A DNA stretch of 64,000 nt from CBDCCV01 sp965215025. Lineage in GTDB: Bacteria; Bacteroidota; Rhodothermia; Rhodothermales; Salinibacteraceae. Shown here piece after piece: positions 24,757 through 32,946 of the stretch. Position 1 is the first letter of the stretch. Each line of letters begins with the position of its first letter. A program made the position numbers and the translations under genes. The stretch is from NCBI GenBank assembly GCA_965215025.1, contig CBDCCV010000002.1:744001-808000 (forward strand), in the 5' to 3' direction. The notes under the pieces are model-generated. The model did not search any database, had not been told where the DNA came from, and saw only the letters and a program-made list of their open reading frames with translations.

Positions 24757-25281
24757 TCACTTGAGCAGCCTCTCGTCGAAGACGAATAGCTCTGACCCGT
24801 GGACGGTGAGCGCTTCTGCGGATTGAGGGTGCGTGGGGTTTACGAGGTAGTTGGCCTCTTCGGGTACGACAGCACTTGGCACCCGCAGCGCCACCGAGTC
24901 TTGCGCTTCGGCCCAGGCATCGCCGAGCGCTCGCGTCGTGGCCGGCGCGCCTCGCCAGCCCTCTGGAAGCGCCTCCGGGTCCAGTTCGAGGACGTGCTCT
25001 GCAAGGATCTCAACGCGGAAGCGCATGAACTGCCCGGCCAGAAGCTCCGCGCGGCTCAGGTGCACGAGCTGCTCGAGCGCCGCCAGCGCCAGCGAGCCGG
25101 CCAGGTAGGTCGCCCGAACGCCCTCGCTGTTCCAGCGCCCCCCGTAAAGGCGCCCCCCCTCTCCACTGAAGGCCTCGTCAGCGTACGCCCGGCTCACGAT
25201 GCGCCATGCAGTGACAACGCCGGCGTCGGTCCCGCTCGCGAACTGTCCGCCTGGAGCCTGAACCTCTTCCTCTTCGCTCAC
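24757..25281 (-). CDS. RES-domain toxin
   Basis: About 174 residues from GTG 25281. The RES fold is recognised by AWRIVSRAYADEAFSGEGG (residues about 23-41), GGRWNSEG and YLAGSLALAALEQLVHL. The family is named after conserved Arg, Glu and Ser residues, and characterised members degrade or ADP-ribosylate using NAD+. The C-terminal NPTHPQSAEALTVH and FDERLL fit the family end. The GTG start overlaps the stop of the upstream antitoxin gene, the usual tight coupling in RES-Xre toxin-antitoxin pairs. The open frame continues upstream in shadow of the antitoxin and was not used. Confidence 0.9.
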   Translation of the reverse strand: MSEEEEVQAPGGQFASGTDAGVVTAWRIVSRAYADEAFSGEGGRLYGGRWNSEGVRATYLAGSLALAALEQLVHLSRAELLAGQFMRFRVEILAEHVLELDPEALPEGWRGAPATTRALGDAWAEAQDSVALRVPSAVVPEEANYLVNPTHPQSAEALTVHGSELFVFDERLLK

Positions 25282-25802
25282 GAGAACACCCCGTGTGCAA
25301 TCCGGCCCAGGACGCGCTCTACCTCGCGCGCGCCCGGCTCGGTGTCCGCGTAGTCGAGCGGGGCGCGTCCGCCGAGCGCCGGCACCGGCCCCGTCATCCA
25401 CATGCGGGCGCGCTCCGAGGAGCCGAGCACCTCGCGGGCGCGCTCGAAGAGCCGCGCGAGGCGAAGCAGCCGCTCGGACTCGCCTGAGCTAAGCTGCCCG
25501 GCCTTGCGCCGCCGGCGGAGCGTGCGCTCGGCCACGCCCACGGCCTCAGCCAGCCGGGAGGCCGAAATGCCGAGCGCCTCATGTAGGCGCTCGAAACTTT
25601 CCAGCGGCAGGCCCTCCTCTTTAAGAAGGCGGATCAGCTCGTCGAGGCTCTCGGCCTCGACCTGGATCGAATCATAGGAGAGGCCGCGCCTCTGCGCAGC
25701 CGCTCTTTGCGCAGGCGCTGCCTTTTTGCGAGAGGCGCGAGGCGGTACGTAGTAGGTGCTCGCGGTCGTCGCGTCGGCGCTCGGTTTTGGGGTGGAGATC
25801 AT
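25278..25802 (-). CDS. Xre/ParS-type antitoxin of the RES pair
   Basis: About 174 residues from ATG 25802. The N-terminal tail is basic and Ala/Ser-rich. An HTH-like segment follows (LPLESFERLHEALGISASRL; AEAVGVAERTLRRRRKAGQL), then the toxin-binding ParS/MbcA region (LARLFERAREVLGSSERARM WM; PLDYADTEPGAREVERVL), ending GRIAHGVFS. The antitoxin binds and blocks the RES enzyme and represses the operon. The final codons overlap the toxin GTG. Both genes look intact, unlike many neighbours in this island. Confidence 0.9.
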   Translation of the reverse strand: MISTPKPSADATTASTYYVPPRASRKKAAPAQRAAAQRRGLSYDSIQVEAESLDELIRLLKEEGLPLESFERLHEALGISASRLAEAVGVAERTLRRRRKAGQLSSGESERLLRLARLFERAREVLGSSERARMWMTGPVPALGGRAPLDYADTEPGAREVERVLGRIAHGVFS

Positions 25803-25871
25803 AGGTGTCGTGTCCTCTCGGCGGCTATATGTCCTTGTCATGCGGCCAGGTGGCCTGTAGATGTAAGGATG

Positions 25872-26039
25872 TTACCTGCTGCGAGCGCCGGGGGTTTCGG
25901 GGCGTCTCCTTGTCTCAGCGGGAAGCCGTTGTCGGACTAAGCGCGCCAGGCGCAGCCCGTAGGGGTAGAAGTGCGCCTCCTGCACCACCTCGGCCACCGG
26001 CGCGCCGGTGCTCTCGTCCACGCCCGGCACACGCTCGCG
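25872..26039 (-). pseudogene. RHS-like C-terminal fragment
   Basis: In one minus-strand frame the sequence reads VDESTGAPVAEVVQEAHFYP YGLRL, like the Q-E-x-H-Y-Y-P-F-G segment of RHS/YD-repeat proteins, then runs to a stop at 25872. No RHS core or start is present. It abuts, in a different frame, an IS701-type transposase fragment, so this is a junction of two mobile or polymorphic-toxin relics. Confidence 0.35.
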
Positions 26040-26043
26040 GCCT

Positions 26044-26289
26044 GGGCTCGAGCGCGTTCCAATCCGCGTCGGTGAGCAGATGCTGAAGCCGCTCGGTAGT
26101 CGTGCCGGCCACGGCCGCGGCGATCCCATCGCAGGTCCTGTGTGGCAGGTCGGTGAGCAGCCCCGTGCAGTAGCGCTCGAAGCTCTCTCGGGTGGGGGCG
26201 CGGCGGAAGAGCGGCATCAGCGGAGCGAGGAAGGCGGCCAGACCAGAGAGCGGGACCGGCGAGGCCTTCGGCGTAGGCGTGGCCTTCAA
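26044..26289 (-). pseudogene. IS701-family transposase, N-terminal fragment
   Basis: From ATG 26289 about 82 residues match the N-terminus of IS701-type transposases: LAAFLAPLMPLFRRAPTRES, FERYCTGLLTDLPHRTCDGI, and ERLQHLLTDADWNALE. The match stops near 26044 and the DDE catalytic part is absent. The sequence differs from the transposase relic at 8.0 kb, so at least two IS701-like elements have inserted in this region over time. Inactive. Confidence 0.7.
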
Positions 26290-26817
26290 GAGGGGCAGCG
26301 GTTGAAGAGAATCGGGTGGAGTCGGCGTCCAGTGGAACTCTCGCCGGCAGGGCTACGCTCCCGCCGCGCACGCTGATGAGCGGTGCTAACGAAGTAGTAC
26401 TCCCTTGAAGCGGAGAGCATAAAATTCCGTGGGGGCCGTTGACCCGTGACTCGCCGAATTTTGCTATTGGCCGGCAATCTTTGAGGGTGAACGAACGGTA
26501 GGAGCCGATGCCCCACACTTTATTTATGCTCTCGCCGCGTTCGTGACATCTTTCAAGAGGCCAACCACCTTTGCGTAGGGCGCGAGCGAGACCCACTTCG
26601 TCTTCCGCCGAAGCTTTCTTGCGCCTCGAACGCGGCACCGCTGGCTATGGCCCGAAGGATAATAGCCAGGTCGACTTTCTTGCGGATGATCTTCGGCGGC
26701 CACAGACGGTGAATTCATGGTCATTGACGTTGCGTTTTCTTTTGCTACACAGTTTCTTTTGCTACACAGTGGGCAAAAGACGCAGTTGATTCAATTTACT
26801 TACACTGCGCAAGTTTG
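26290..26817. other. Non-coding or degenerate stretch beside the transposase fragment
   Basis: No gene is recognised in these 528 bp. A minus-strand open frame at 26524-26724 has no family signature. The stretch contains a perfect 17-bp tandem duplication at 26736-26769 and looks like decayed mobile DNA. Confidence 0.45.
26736..26769. repeat. Perfect 17-bp tandem duplication
   Basis: TTTCTTTTGCTACACAG occurs twice back to back (26736-26752 and 26753-26769) with no mismatch. Confidence 0.9.
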
Positions 26818-27057
26818 TTAAATTTTGGCCAGAGCACCCGACATCTTTGGCCATCCCACGTGGCGCTGTACAGCGGCATACGCACGTCGGGTGGCCTCGG
26901 CGAGCGATCCCTCGAAGTAGCGCGCGGCGCCTTCGAGGTCCTCGCGGAAGCGCGCGTCCGCTACGGCGAGTTTATCGTTCGGGGCTGGCTCGACGCGCGC
27001 GGGCAGACGGCGCTCGTCGACGGCTCGGCCCTCGTCGCGGGGCTGGGGGCGAGTCAT
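26818..27057 (-). pseudogene. N-terminal fragment of a tyrosine recombinase (integrase)
   Basis: A 79-residue frame whose middle (EGAARYFEGSLAEATRRAYA AVQRHVGW) resembles the SAM-like core-binding domain at the start of phage-type integrases, with the T-R-R-A-Y pattern. The catalytic domain with R-H-x-x-R-Y is absent. It lies at the right edge of the accessory island, consistent with a former integrase. The resemblance is short, so the call is moderate. Confidence 0.45.
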
Positions 27058-27104
27058 GAGGCGTTACTCAATGCGACGGGGCCTACGGGAAGCGTGCGAA
27101 ACTG

Positions 27105-27138
27105 AACACTTCCGATAATCTCCCTTATCGGAAGTGTT
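27105..27138 (-). terminator. Perfect 14-bp stem hairpin downstream of the baeRF-like gene
   Basis: AACACTTCCGATAA (27105-27118) is followed by a 6-base loop and its exact reverse complement (27125-27138). It is about 66 bp beyond the stop of the minus-strand gene at 27204. It lacks a U-rich tract on that strand, so it could instead be a protein-binding or recombination site. Confidence 0.5.
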
Positions 27139-27203
27139 ATATGCATCAGTTGCAGACACAGAACTTAACCGAAACGGACAGCGCCCGAGGGGCTGTGGAG
27201 CGG

Positions 27204-28400
27204 TCAGGCCTCTTTCGCCGAGACGTCTGCGGGAAAGCGGAAGGTGGCCGCGATGGGATCGTCGATAGGCATGTTCTCGGTGCGCAGGGCGTGGACCGTG
27301 CCTCCATTGAGGTAGGTATGCACGGTGGCGAAGTTCAAGAGGTCCTCGTCCCCGGCCTCCTGCTCCTCGTGCAGCTCGACGGCATTCTCTTCCGCGTCGT
27401 AGTGGCCCCAGAAGTGCTTCCCGATAGGCACGAAAAGCGTATCCACGCGGCTGAACACCGAGGCCGGGATGATCTCGTGGAGATCGGCCGAGGCCAGCCC
27501 GCCGCCGTTCCCGTGCCGCTGGTGGAACTGATCCACCGCGTCCTGCTGCGCTTCTGCAAAGATCGGCTCGACGATGGTCCACGTCTTCTCGTGAAGCTCT
27601 TTCGGATGCAGATGCTCCGGGTTGCCCGCCGCGATGTTATCCTCTACCAGATGCGGATACTTGTTGGCGCTACGGTAGATGGGCAGGTAATAGCCAACGC
27701 CGGCCAGGACGAGCGGGGCGTTCTCACCTGCGAGCACGTCGCGGACGCCGTTGTCGATCTGATCGAAAAAGCGCCTGAGGTCGGAGTGCGGCTCGGCGCT
27801 GCCGTCGTCCTCATCGCCGCCCTGGCCGTGGAAGGCGGCGTCGCGGCGCCCGCCGGCCCGGTTGGCCGTGTGCTCCTGAAGCGTCTTTTCCGGATCGTCA
27901 AAGGCGAGGGCCTCGGTGATGCTTTTGGGGATCTCCTTCGCCTCAACCTCGCTCAGGGCGAAGTGCGTGCCCTGGTACAGCCGCACCTCGTTCTGGCTGA
28001 GTGCGAGCACGTAGTAGCGGTTGTTGCTGGCGATGAGTGGGAAAAGCGGCTTTAGGTGGAAGCGCTTGCCCACGACCACGAGTTCGTCAAGCGGCAGCGG
28101 CAGGCGGTACATCGAGGCCGAGTCCGGCGTGAGGAAAATAGCCAGACCATCGCTGAGATCGCGCCAGAACGCGCTGTCATCGAGCGTGGCTTGCACCGGC
28201 TTTAAGAGCGCCTCGATCTCGTCCTCGCGCCGGTCCGAGGCCTTGAGCTGCTGCCGCGCCTCCTTCAGCAAGTTTTTCAATCGGATCGGGTTCTGCTCCT
28301 GGTCCGACTCGAAGCGGAAGGTGGGCATGAAGAGCGAGATGCAGGGGTCGGCCTGCGTTTCGGCCAGCGCTTTGAGATGCTCGCGGTTCAGCAAATCCAT
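27204..28400 (-). CDS. baeRF-like protein (bacterial archaeo-eukaryotic release factor family)
   Basis: A 398-residue protein with the start typical of the baeRF group (ALAETQADPCISLFMPTFRF; NPIRLKNLLKEARQQL), then SDGLAIFLTPDSASMYRLPL and ASNNRYYVLALSQNEVRLYQ, which form the release-factor-like domain. The central region (about 195-225) is an acidic, Gly-rich linker. The last part (FVPIGKHFWGHYDAEENAVE; LNFATVHTYLNGGTVHAL) matches the eRF1 domain-3-like end. The family is inferred to act on ribosomes or RNA but its function in bacteria is not settled. It is a single gene next to a hairpin. Confidence in the family is good, in the function low. Confidence 0.8.
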   Translation of the reverse strand: MDLLNREHLKALAETQADPCISLFMPTFRFESDQEQNPIRLKNLLKEARQQLKASDRREDEIEALLKPVQATLDDSAFWRDLSDGLAIFLTPDSASMYRLPLPLDELVVVGKRFHLKPLFPLIASNNRYYVLALSQNEVRLYQGTHFALSEVEAKEIPKSITEALAFDDPEKTLQEHTANRAGGRRDAAFHGQGGDEDDGSAEPHSDLRRFFDQIDNGVRDVLAGENAPLVLAGVGYYLPIYRSANKYPHLVEDNIAAGNPEHLHPKELHEKTWTIVEPIFAEAQQDAVDQFHQRHGNGGGLASADLHEIIPASVFSRVDTLFVPIGKHFWGHYDAEENAVELHEEQEAGDEDLLNFATVHTYLNGGTVHALRTENMPIDDPIAATFRFPADVSAKEA

Positions 28401-28531
28401 AGAGTGTAGGCTAAGGCAGTCAGCATCAGAGGGTGAAAAAGGTCGCGGCGCAACCTACCTGAGGCGGTCGCTATAAGCACGGCGACGGGCTCTTTACTAC
28501 GAGGCCGCACGCGAACTGTTGCTGAATAGTG

Positions 28532-29176
28532 TTACGGCGCTGTCGCCTCGCCGATAAGCACGGCACGCACAGGCGCCGCGTCCACCCCTACGAAACGGAT
28601 GGGCAGCGCGGCAAGCCAGTACCGCCCCGGTGCCACGCCACGCAGCAGCAGATTCTCCAGGTTGACGATGCCGTGCCGCACCAGCGCGTGGTGCGCCGGC
28701 AGCGCCTCGCTCCCCGCCGGGTCCACCGACGGCGCGTCGGTGCCGATGAGCACGGCGCCGCGAGCGGCCAGCGCCTCTATGGTTTCCGGCAAGATCGGCG
28801 CGAAGTCAGGCGACCACGTCGTGTCGGGGACGTCGCTGCTGTCGGTTTTAAAGAGAACGCGCGGTGCAAGGTCGCCGTCGGGCACGTGAGACGAGCCGAT
28901 AGCCCCGGCGCCGCGCGCGTCGATCACCTGCGCAGGTCCAAGAAAAGCGCTGAGCGGAAGCGTGTCAATGGACGCCCCGTCTTTCTCGACGTGCATCGGG
29001 GCATCGGCGTGCGTGCCGGTGTGCAGGCTCATCGACACGGCGTGCAGCGTCACGGCGCCTCCCTCTGCTATGTGGGCCGTGGGTTCAACGCGAAAAGTGT
29101 GATCGCCTGGCCACGTTGCTACGGTTGCCGTCAGCGACCTCGACACGTCAGTTATTTTTTCTTGCAATAACGGCAT
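28532..29176 (-). CDS. Cyclase / kynurenine-formamidase-like metal hydrolase
   Basis: A 214-residue cyclase-family protein (KynB fold). The diagnostic metal-binding motif is HTGTHADAPMH (H52, H56, D58, H62). The N-terminal ITDVSRSLTATVATWPGD and C-terminal NLENLLLRGVAPGRYWLAAL PIRF fit KynB-type enzymes, which hydrolyse N-formylkynurenine or a similar amide. No kynurenine genes lie nearby, so the substrate is open. It is divergent from the carotenoid oxidoreductase gene, with about 80 bp between starts for both promoters. Confidence 0.88.
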   Translation of the reverse strand: MPLLQEKITDVSRSLTATVATWPGDHTFRVEPTAHIAEGGAVTLHAVSMSLHTGTHADAPMHVEKDGASIDTLPLSAFLGPAQVIDARGAGAIGSSHVPDGDLAPRVLFKTDSSDVPDTTWSPDFAPILPETIEALAARGAVLIGTDAPSVDPAGSEALPAHHALVRHGIVNLENLLLRGVAPGRYWLAALPIRFVGVDAAPVRAVLIGEATAP

Positions 29177-29259
29177 TTAAATGGATCGGCAGTTTCGTGT
29201 CGGGGGCGGGTTCGCTATATTACGTTCTCCCCTTGCCGTTCGCCACCCGCCGCTGGCCT

Positions 29260-30783
29260 TTGGATTACGATCTCATCACCGTAGGCGCCGGGCACAACGG
29301 GCTGATCGCCAGCGCCTACCTCGCGCAGGCGGGGTACCGCGTGGGCGTTTTCGAGCGGCGCGCCATCGTCGGCGGCGCCGTCTCGACGCAGGAGGTCGTG
29401 CCGGGCTACCGCTTCGACCTCGGCGGCTCGGCGCACATCCTCATCCGCCTCACCCCCATCGTAGAAGAGCTGGCGCTGGCGCGCTACGGGCTGGAGTACA
29501 TCGAACTCGACCCGCTCTTTTTCGCCCCCTTCCCCGATGGCGATGCCGTTTTCATCTACCGCGATGAAGAGCGGACCATCGCTCATCTGGAAGAGAAGTT
29601 TCCCGGCCAGGGCGAGGCTTACCGCCGCTTCCTGGACGACTGGCGCGGCTTCGCGCGTACGATGCGCGACATGTTTCTGGAAGTGCCGGGGCCGCTCCAG
29701 CTCGGAAAGACGATGGTGCTGGGCGAGTCCACGCGGCTCGGCAGCGCCGACGCGCTCCGGCGCATCCTGCGCCCGTACGGCGAGGTCGTCTCCGAATATT
29801 TTGACGAGGAGAAGATCCGCGCGATGCTGGCGTGGATGGCGGCGCAGTCCGGCCCGCCACCGACGGAGCCGCTTACGGGGCCGTTCGTCTTGTGGCATCC
29901 GCTCTACCACCTGGGCGGGGCGGCGCGCCCGCGCGGCGGCTCGGGGATGCTCACGCAGGCGCTCAGGCGCTGCGTGGAAGCCCACGGCGGCGCGGTCCAC
30001 ACCAACGCGCCCGTCGAGGAGATCCTCGTCGAAAACGGAAGGGCGGCAGGCATCCGCGTAAGGGGCGAGGTGTACACGGCGCGCGCGGTGCTGGCCGCCG
30101 CGCACGCGATGGAAACGTTCGGCAAGTTGCTGCCCGAAAAGCACCGCCCGCCGGCGGCGCGCCACATGCGCATCGGCAACGGGTTTGGGGCCATGCTGCG
30201 CCTGGCGCTCGACGCGCCGGTGGAGTACGCCGCCCATCCGGGGCGCGAGGCGCGCGTGGGCCTGCAGCTCCTCTGCCGCGACCAGCAGCACATCCTCGGC
30301 GCCTACGGCGATTTCCTCTCCGGCCGCCCCGCCGCCGATCCGCCGCTCGTCGCCATGACCTTCAGCGCCGTGGACGACTCCCTGGCGCCGCCCGGCGGCG
30401 AGGTGCTCTGGCTCTGGGGCCAGTATTTCCCGTACGCGCTTGCCGGCGGCGCCTCGTGGGACGCCATCGCCGACGAGGTGGCCGAAAGCCTCATCGATGC
30501 TTTCGAGGCCTACGCGCCGGGCACACGCGCGAAGATCGTGGGGCGCCTGTTCCAGCACCCGCTCTACCTCGAGCGCGAGCTGGGACTGTACCGCGGCAAC
30601 GTGATGCATCTGGAGATGAGCTTGGACCAGATGTTTGCGCTGCGTCCCATGGCCGGCTTTTCTGGGTACCGCGCGCACCTGGGCGGGCTGTACCTGACGG
30701 GCGCCTCGACACACCCCGGCGGCGGAATCATGGGCGCCTCCGGCCGCAATGCCGCCCGCGTCTTGCTGAAAGACCTTGGTTGA
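29260..30783 (+). CDS. CrtO/CrtI-like carotenoid oxidoreductase (FAD-dependent)
   Basis: About 507 residues from TTG 29260. The dinucleotide-binding fold DLITVGAGHNGLIASAYLAQ and the second FAD motif ERRAIVGGAVSTQE are at the N-terminus. C-terminal family signatures include GSGMLTQALRRCVEAHGG and YLTGASTHPGGGIMGASGRN. This group includes phytoene desaturases and CrtO-type beta-carotene ketolases; the form of the N-terminus favours CrtO but does not prove it. A lycopene cyclase gene follows 65 bp downstream, so the pair belongs to carotenoid synthesis. The open frame extends upstream to 29116 but has no other sensible start. Confidence 0.85.
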   Translation: MDYDLITVGAGHNGLIASAYLAQAGYRVGVFERRAIVGGAVSTQEVVPGYRFDLGGSAHILIRLTPIVEELALARYGLEYIELDPLFFAPFPDGDAVFIYRDEERTIAHLEEKFPGQGEAYRRFLDDWRGFARTMRDMFLEVPGPLQLGKTMVLGESTRLGSADALRRILRPYGEVVSEYFDEEKIRAMLAWMAAQSGPPPTEPLTGPFVLWHPLYHLGGAARPRGGSGMLTQALRRCVEAHGGAVHTNAPVEEILVENGRAAGIRVRGEVYTARAVLAAAHAMETFGKLLPEKHRPPAARHMRIGNGFGAMLRLALDAPVEYAAHPGREARVGLQLLCRDQQHILGAYGDFLSGRPAADPPLVAMTFSAVDDSLAPPGGEVLWLWGQYFPYALAGGASWDAIADEVAESLIDAFEAYAPGTRAKIVGRLFQHPLYLERELGLYRGNVMHLEMSLDQMFALRPMAGFSGYRAHLGGLYLTGASTHPGGGIMGASGRNAARVLLKDLG

Positions 30784-30848
30784 GGATGGGCATCTGGGAG
30801 CACGCGCCGGACCTATGCTTTCTTCCCACACCCCCCCGCACGCACCAG

Positions 30849-31622
30849 ATGACCTACCTCACCTTCCATCTCGTTTTTATCCTGCCGCCCATCGCGCTGC
30901 TGAGCGTCACGCAGCCGCGCCCGCTGGCCGGCATGAGCGGATGGCGGCCGTGGGCGGCCCTCCCGCTCGTCAGCCTCCTGGCGCTGGCGTACACGACGCT
31001 CTGGGACAACTACCTCGTGTACCGCGGCGTATGGTGGTACGGCGCCGAGCGCGTGCTCTTCACCATCGGCTACGTGCCGGCTGAGGAGTACGCCTTCTTC
31101 GTGCTGCAACCGATCCTGACGGGGCTGGTGCTCTACCCGTTCGTCGCACGGATGCCGGTGCGCCGCGTCCCGCAGGCAGGCCGCGTGCGTGTGGCGGGTA
31201 CGTTCGTCTACGCCGTGCTTGCGGTGGCGGGTGCCGTGCTGCTCGTTTCCGGATGGGCGCGCGGGCTGTACCTCGGCCTCATCCTGGCGTGGGCCGGGCC
31301 GGTGCTGGCGGTGCTCTGGGCGTACGGCGGGCACGCGGTATGGCGCAGACGCCGCCCCGCCGCCGCTGCCGTGGCCCTTTCCACGGCGTACCTGTGGATC
31401 GCCGACCGCACGGCCATCGCCCTCGGCATCTGGGACATCTCGGACGCCTACTCGCTCGGGTGGGACCCGCTGGGCCTGCCGGTGGAGGAGGCCACGTTCT
31501 TCCTTTTGACGAACCTGCTCGTCGTCCAAGGCCTCATCCTGTTCATCGACGGCGAGTGGGTGGGGCGGCCCGAGCAGCCTCTGCCGGACGCGCCGCAGGG
31601 CGTAAGCGCCGAGCGGGGATAA
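30849..31622 (+). CDS. crtY: Lycopene cyclase, fused two-domain CrtYcd type
   Basis: A 257-residue integral membrane protein with about 7 hydrophobic segments. It contains two copies of the short cyclase repeat, each with a P-x-E-E signature: PAEEYAFFVLQP in the first half and PVEEATFFLLTN in the second. That is the fused form of the heterodimeric CrtYc/CrtYd cyclase found in several Bacteroidota and archaea. It would form beta-ionone rings on lycopene. It follows the CrtO-like gene, and its stop is 10 bp from the convergent aldolase stop. Confidence 0.9.
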   Translation: MTYLTFHLVFILPPIALLSVTQPRPLAGMSGWRPWAALPLVSLLALAYTTLWDNYLVYRGVWWYGAERVLFTIGYVPAEEYAFFVLQPILTGLVLYPFVARMPVRRVPQAGRVRVAGTFVYAVLAVAGAVLLVSGWARGLYLGLILAWAGPVLAVLWAYGGHAVWRRRRPAAAAVALSTAYLWIADRTAIALGIWDISDAYSLGWDPLGLPVEEATFFLLTNLLVVQGLILFIDGEWVGRPEQPLPDAPQGVSAERG

Positions 31623-31632
31623 ATCCGCGCGA

Positions 31633-32922
31633 TTAAAGAAACTTCTTCTGCAGCGCCTCGATGTCCGTTTCCCCGATGGGCACCATCTTCCCGAGCGCCA
31701 GGCTGCCGATAAGCGAGCGCGCGCTGAACTCGGCCACCTCCAGGCGGTCAAAGGCGTCCAGGAGCGATTGCCCCGTGACCAGGATGGCGTCGTTCTGGAT
31801 GAGGACGATGGGCGTCTCCGGCGAGAGCGCCTCGACCACGCCTCGGCCCTGGCCGAGCTGGCCGCCGTACGGCACCACGGGGATGTCTTTCAAAAGGATG
31901 TAGCTCTCCGGAATCGTGCGCGTGTCGAGCGTCTGCCCCGTGATGGCAAACGCCGTCGCGTTGGGCGACTGCGTGGTGATGACGCTCTCGACGTGCGGGT
32001 GGTGGGCGTAGATCTGCTCGTGCAGCCGCACGGACCGGCTCGGCACCTTCCCGGCCTCGGCCTTTCCGCCGCGCACCTGCACAAGGGCCTCCGGCGCCAG
32101 GTGCCGGCGGTCCGTTCCGGTGGGCGTGATGAGAAAGGCATCGCCGGCCTCTTTCCAGCGCACCGACACGGTGCCGTACGTGCTGATCATCAGGCCCTGC
32201 CGGCACGCGCGCTCGACGAACTTGCAGATGCGCTGCCGCAGGGCGCGCTCCTCGGCCGGGTGCTCGGCCTTGCTAAGCTCAGGGAACGGGGCGCCCGCCC
32301 GGTCTTCAAACCGGCGGATCTCGTCCTCGGAAAGGTGCCGGGGCGTACCGATCTCGTGCGCTTTGATGAGCGTGCGCCCGCAGAACTCCAGCGTCTCGAA
32401 GCGCTGAAAGGCATCCGTGAGGTCGCGCCCGCCCACCACGGTGCCGTGGTTCTCCATGATGACGGCGTCGGAGCCGGCCGCGAACTCCTCGGCGATGCTC
32501 TCGCCCAGGGCCTCGCTCCCCGGCAGCTTGTACGGCGCGTAGCCGACCTGCCCGCACACGTGCTGCGCCTGCGGGATCACACGCGTGTCCGGCGCCTGCC
32601 GCACGATGCTGAACGCCACCAAGGCCGGCGGATGCGCGTGGATGATGGCGCGCACGTCGGGCCGCCGCGCGTAGATGGCGCGGTGGAACGGCGACTCGGA
32701 CGACGGCGGGTGGTGCCCATCTACCGTCCCATCGGCGCGGACGCAGACGACGTCGGCGGGCGTGAGCGCGCCCTTGTCCGTGCCGCCGGGCGAGACCCAG
32801 ACGTCGCCGCTTTCTTCGCGGACGGAGATGTTGCCGCCCGAGGTCGTGGTCATCCCTCCGGCGTAGATGCGCGCCATGGCCTGAGCGACCTCGTCGCGCG
32901 GATGCAGCAAGCGCTTCGTCAT
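31633..32922 (-). CDS. Tandem class II aldolase/adducin protein with a degenerate second domain
   Basis: A 429-residue protein of two class II aldolase domains. The first (about 1-215) keeps the zinc ligands H95 and H97 (IIHAHPPALVAF) and H159 (MENHG), with E76 (SSESPFHR) as likely acid. The second (about 225-429) has the same fold (SVRWKEAGDAFLITPTGTD; ESVITTQSPNATAFAITGQ), but its H-x-H is TTQSP and ENHG is QNDA, so it cannot bind the metal the same way. One active site per chain is expected. Related enzymes cleave phosphorylated sugars such as fuculose-phosphate or are epimerases. The N-terminal 24 residues and context do not fix the substrate. Confidence 0.88.
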   Translation of the reverse strand: MTKRLLHPRDEVAQAMARIYAGGMTTTSGGNISVREESGDVWVSPGGTDKGALTPADVVCVRADGTVDGHHPPSSESPFHRAIYARRPDVRAIIHAHPPALVAFSIVRQAPDTRVIPQAQHVCGQVGYAPYKLPGSEALGESIAEEFAAGSDAVIMENHGTVVGGRDLTDAFQRFETLEFCGRTLIKAHEIGTPRHLSEDEIRRFEDRAGAPFPELSKAEHPAEERALRQRICKFVERACRQGLMISTYGTVSVRWKEAGDAFLITPTGTDRRHLAPEALVQVRGGKAEAGKVPSRSVRLHEQIYAHHPHVESVITTQSPNATAFAITGQTLDTRTIPESYILLKDIPVVPYGGQLGQGRGVVEALSPETPIVLIQNDAILVTGQSLLDAFDRLEVAEFSARSLIGSLALGKMVPIGETDIEALQKKFL

Positions 32923-32946
32923 GGCTTCACCTTACGGAATGGGCCG

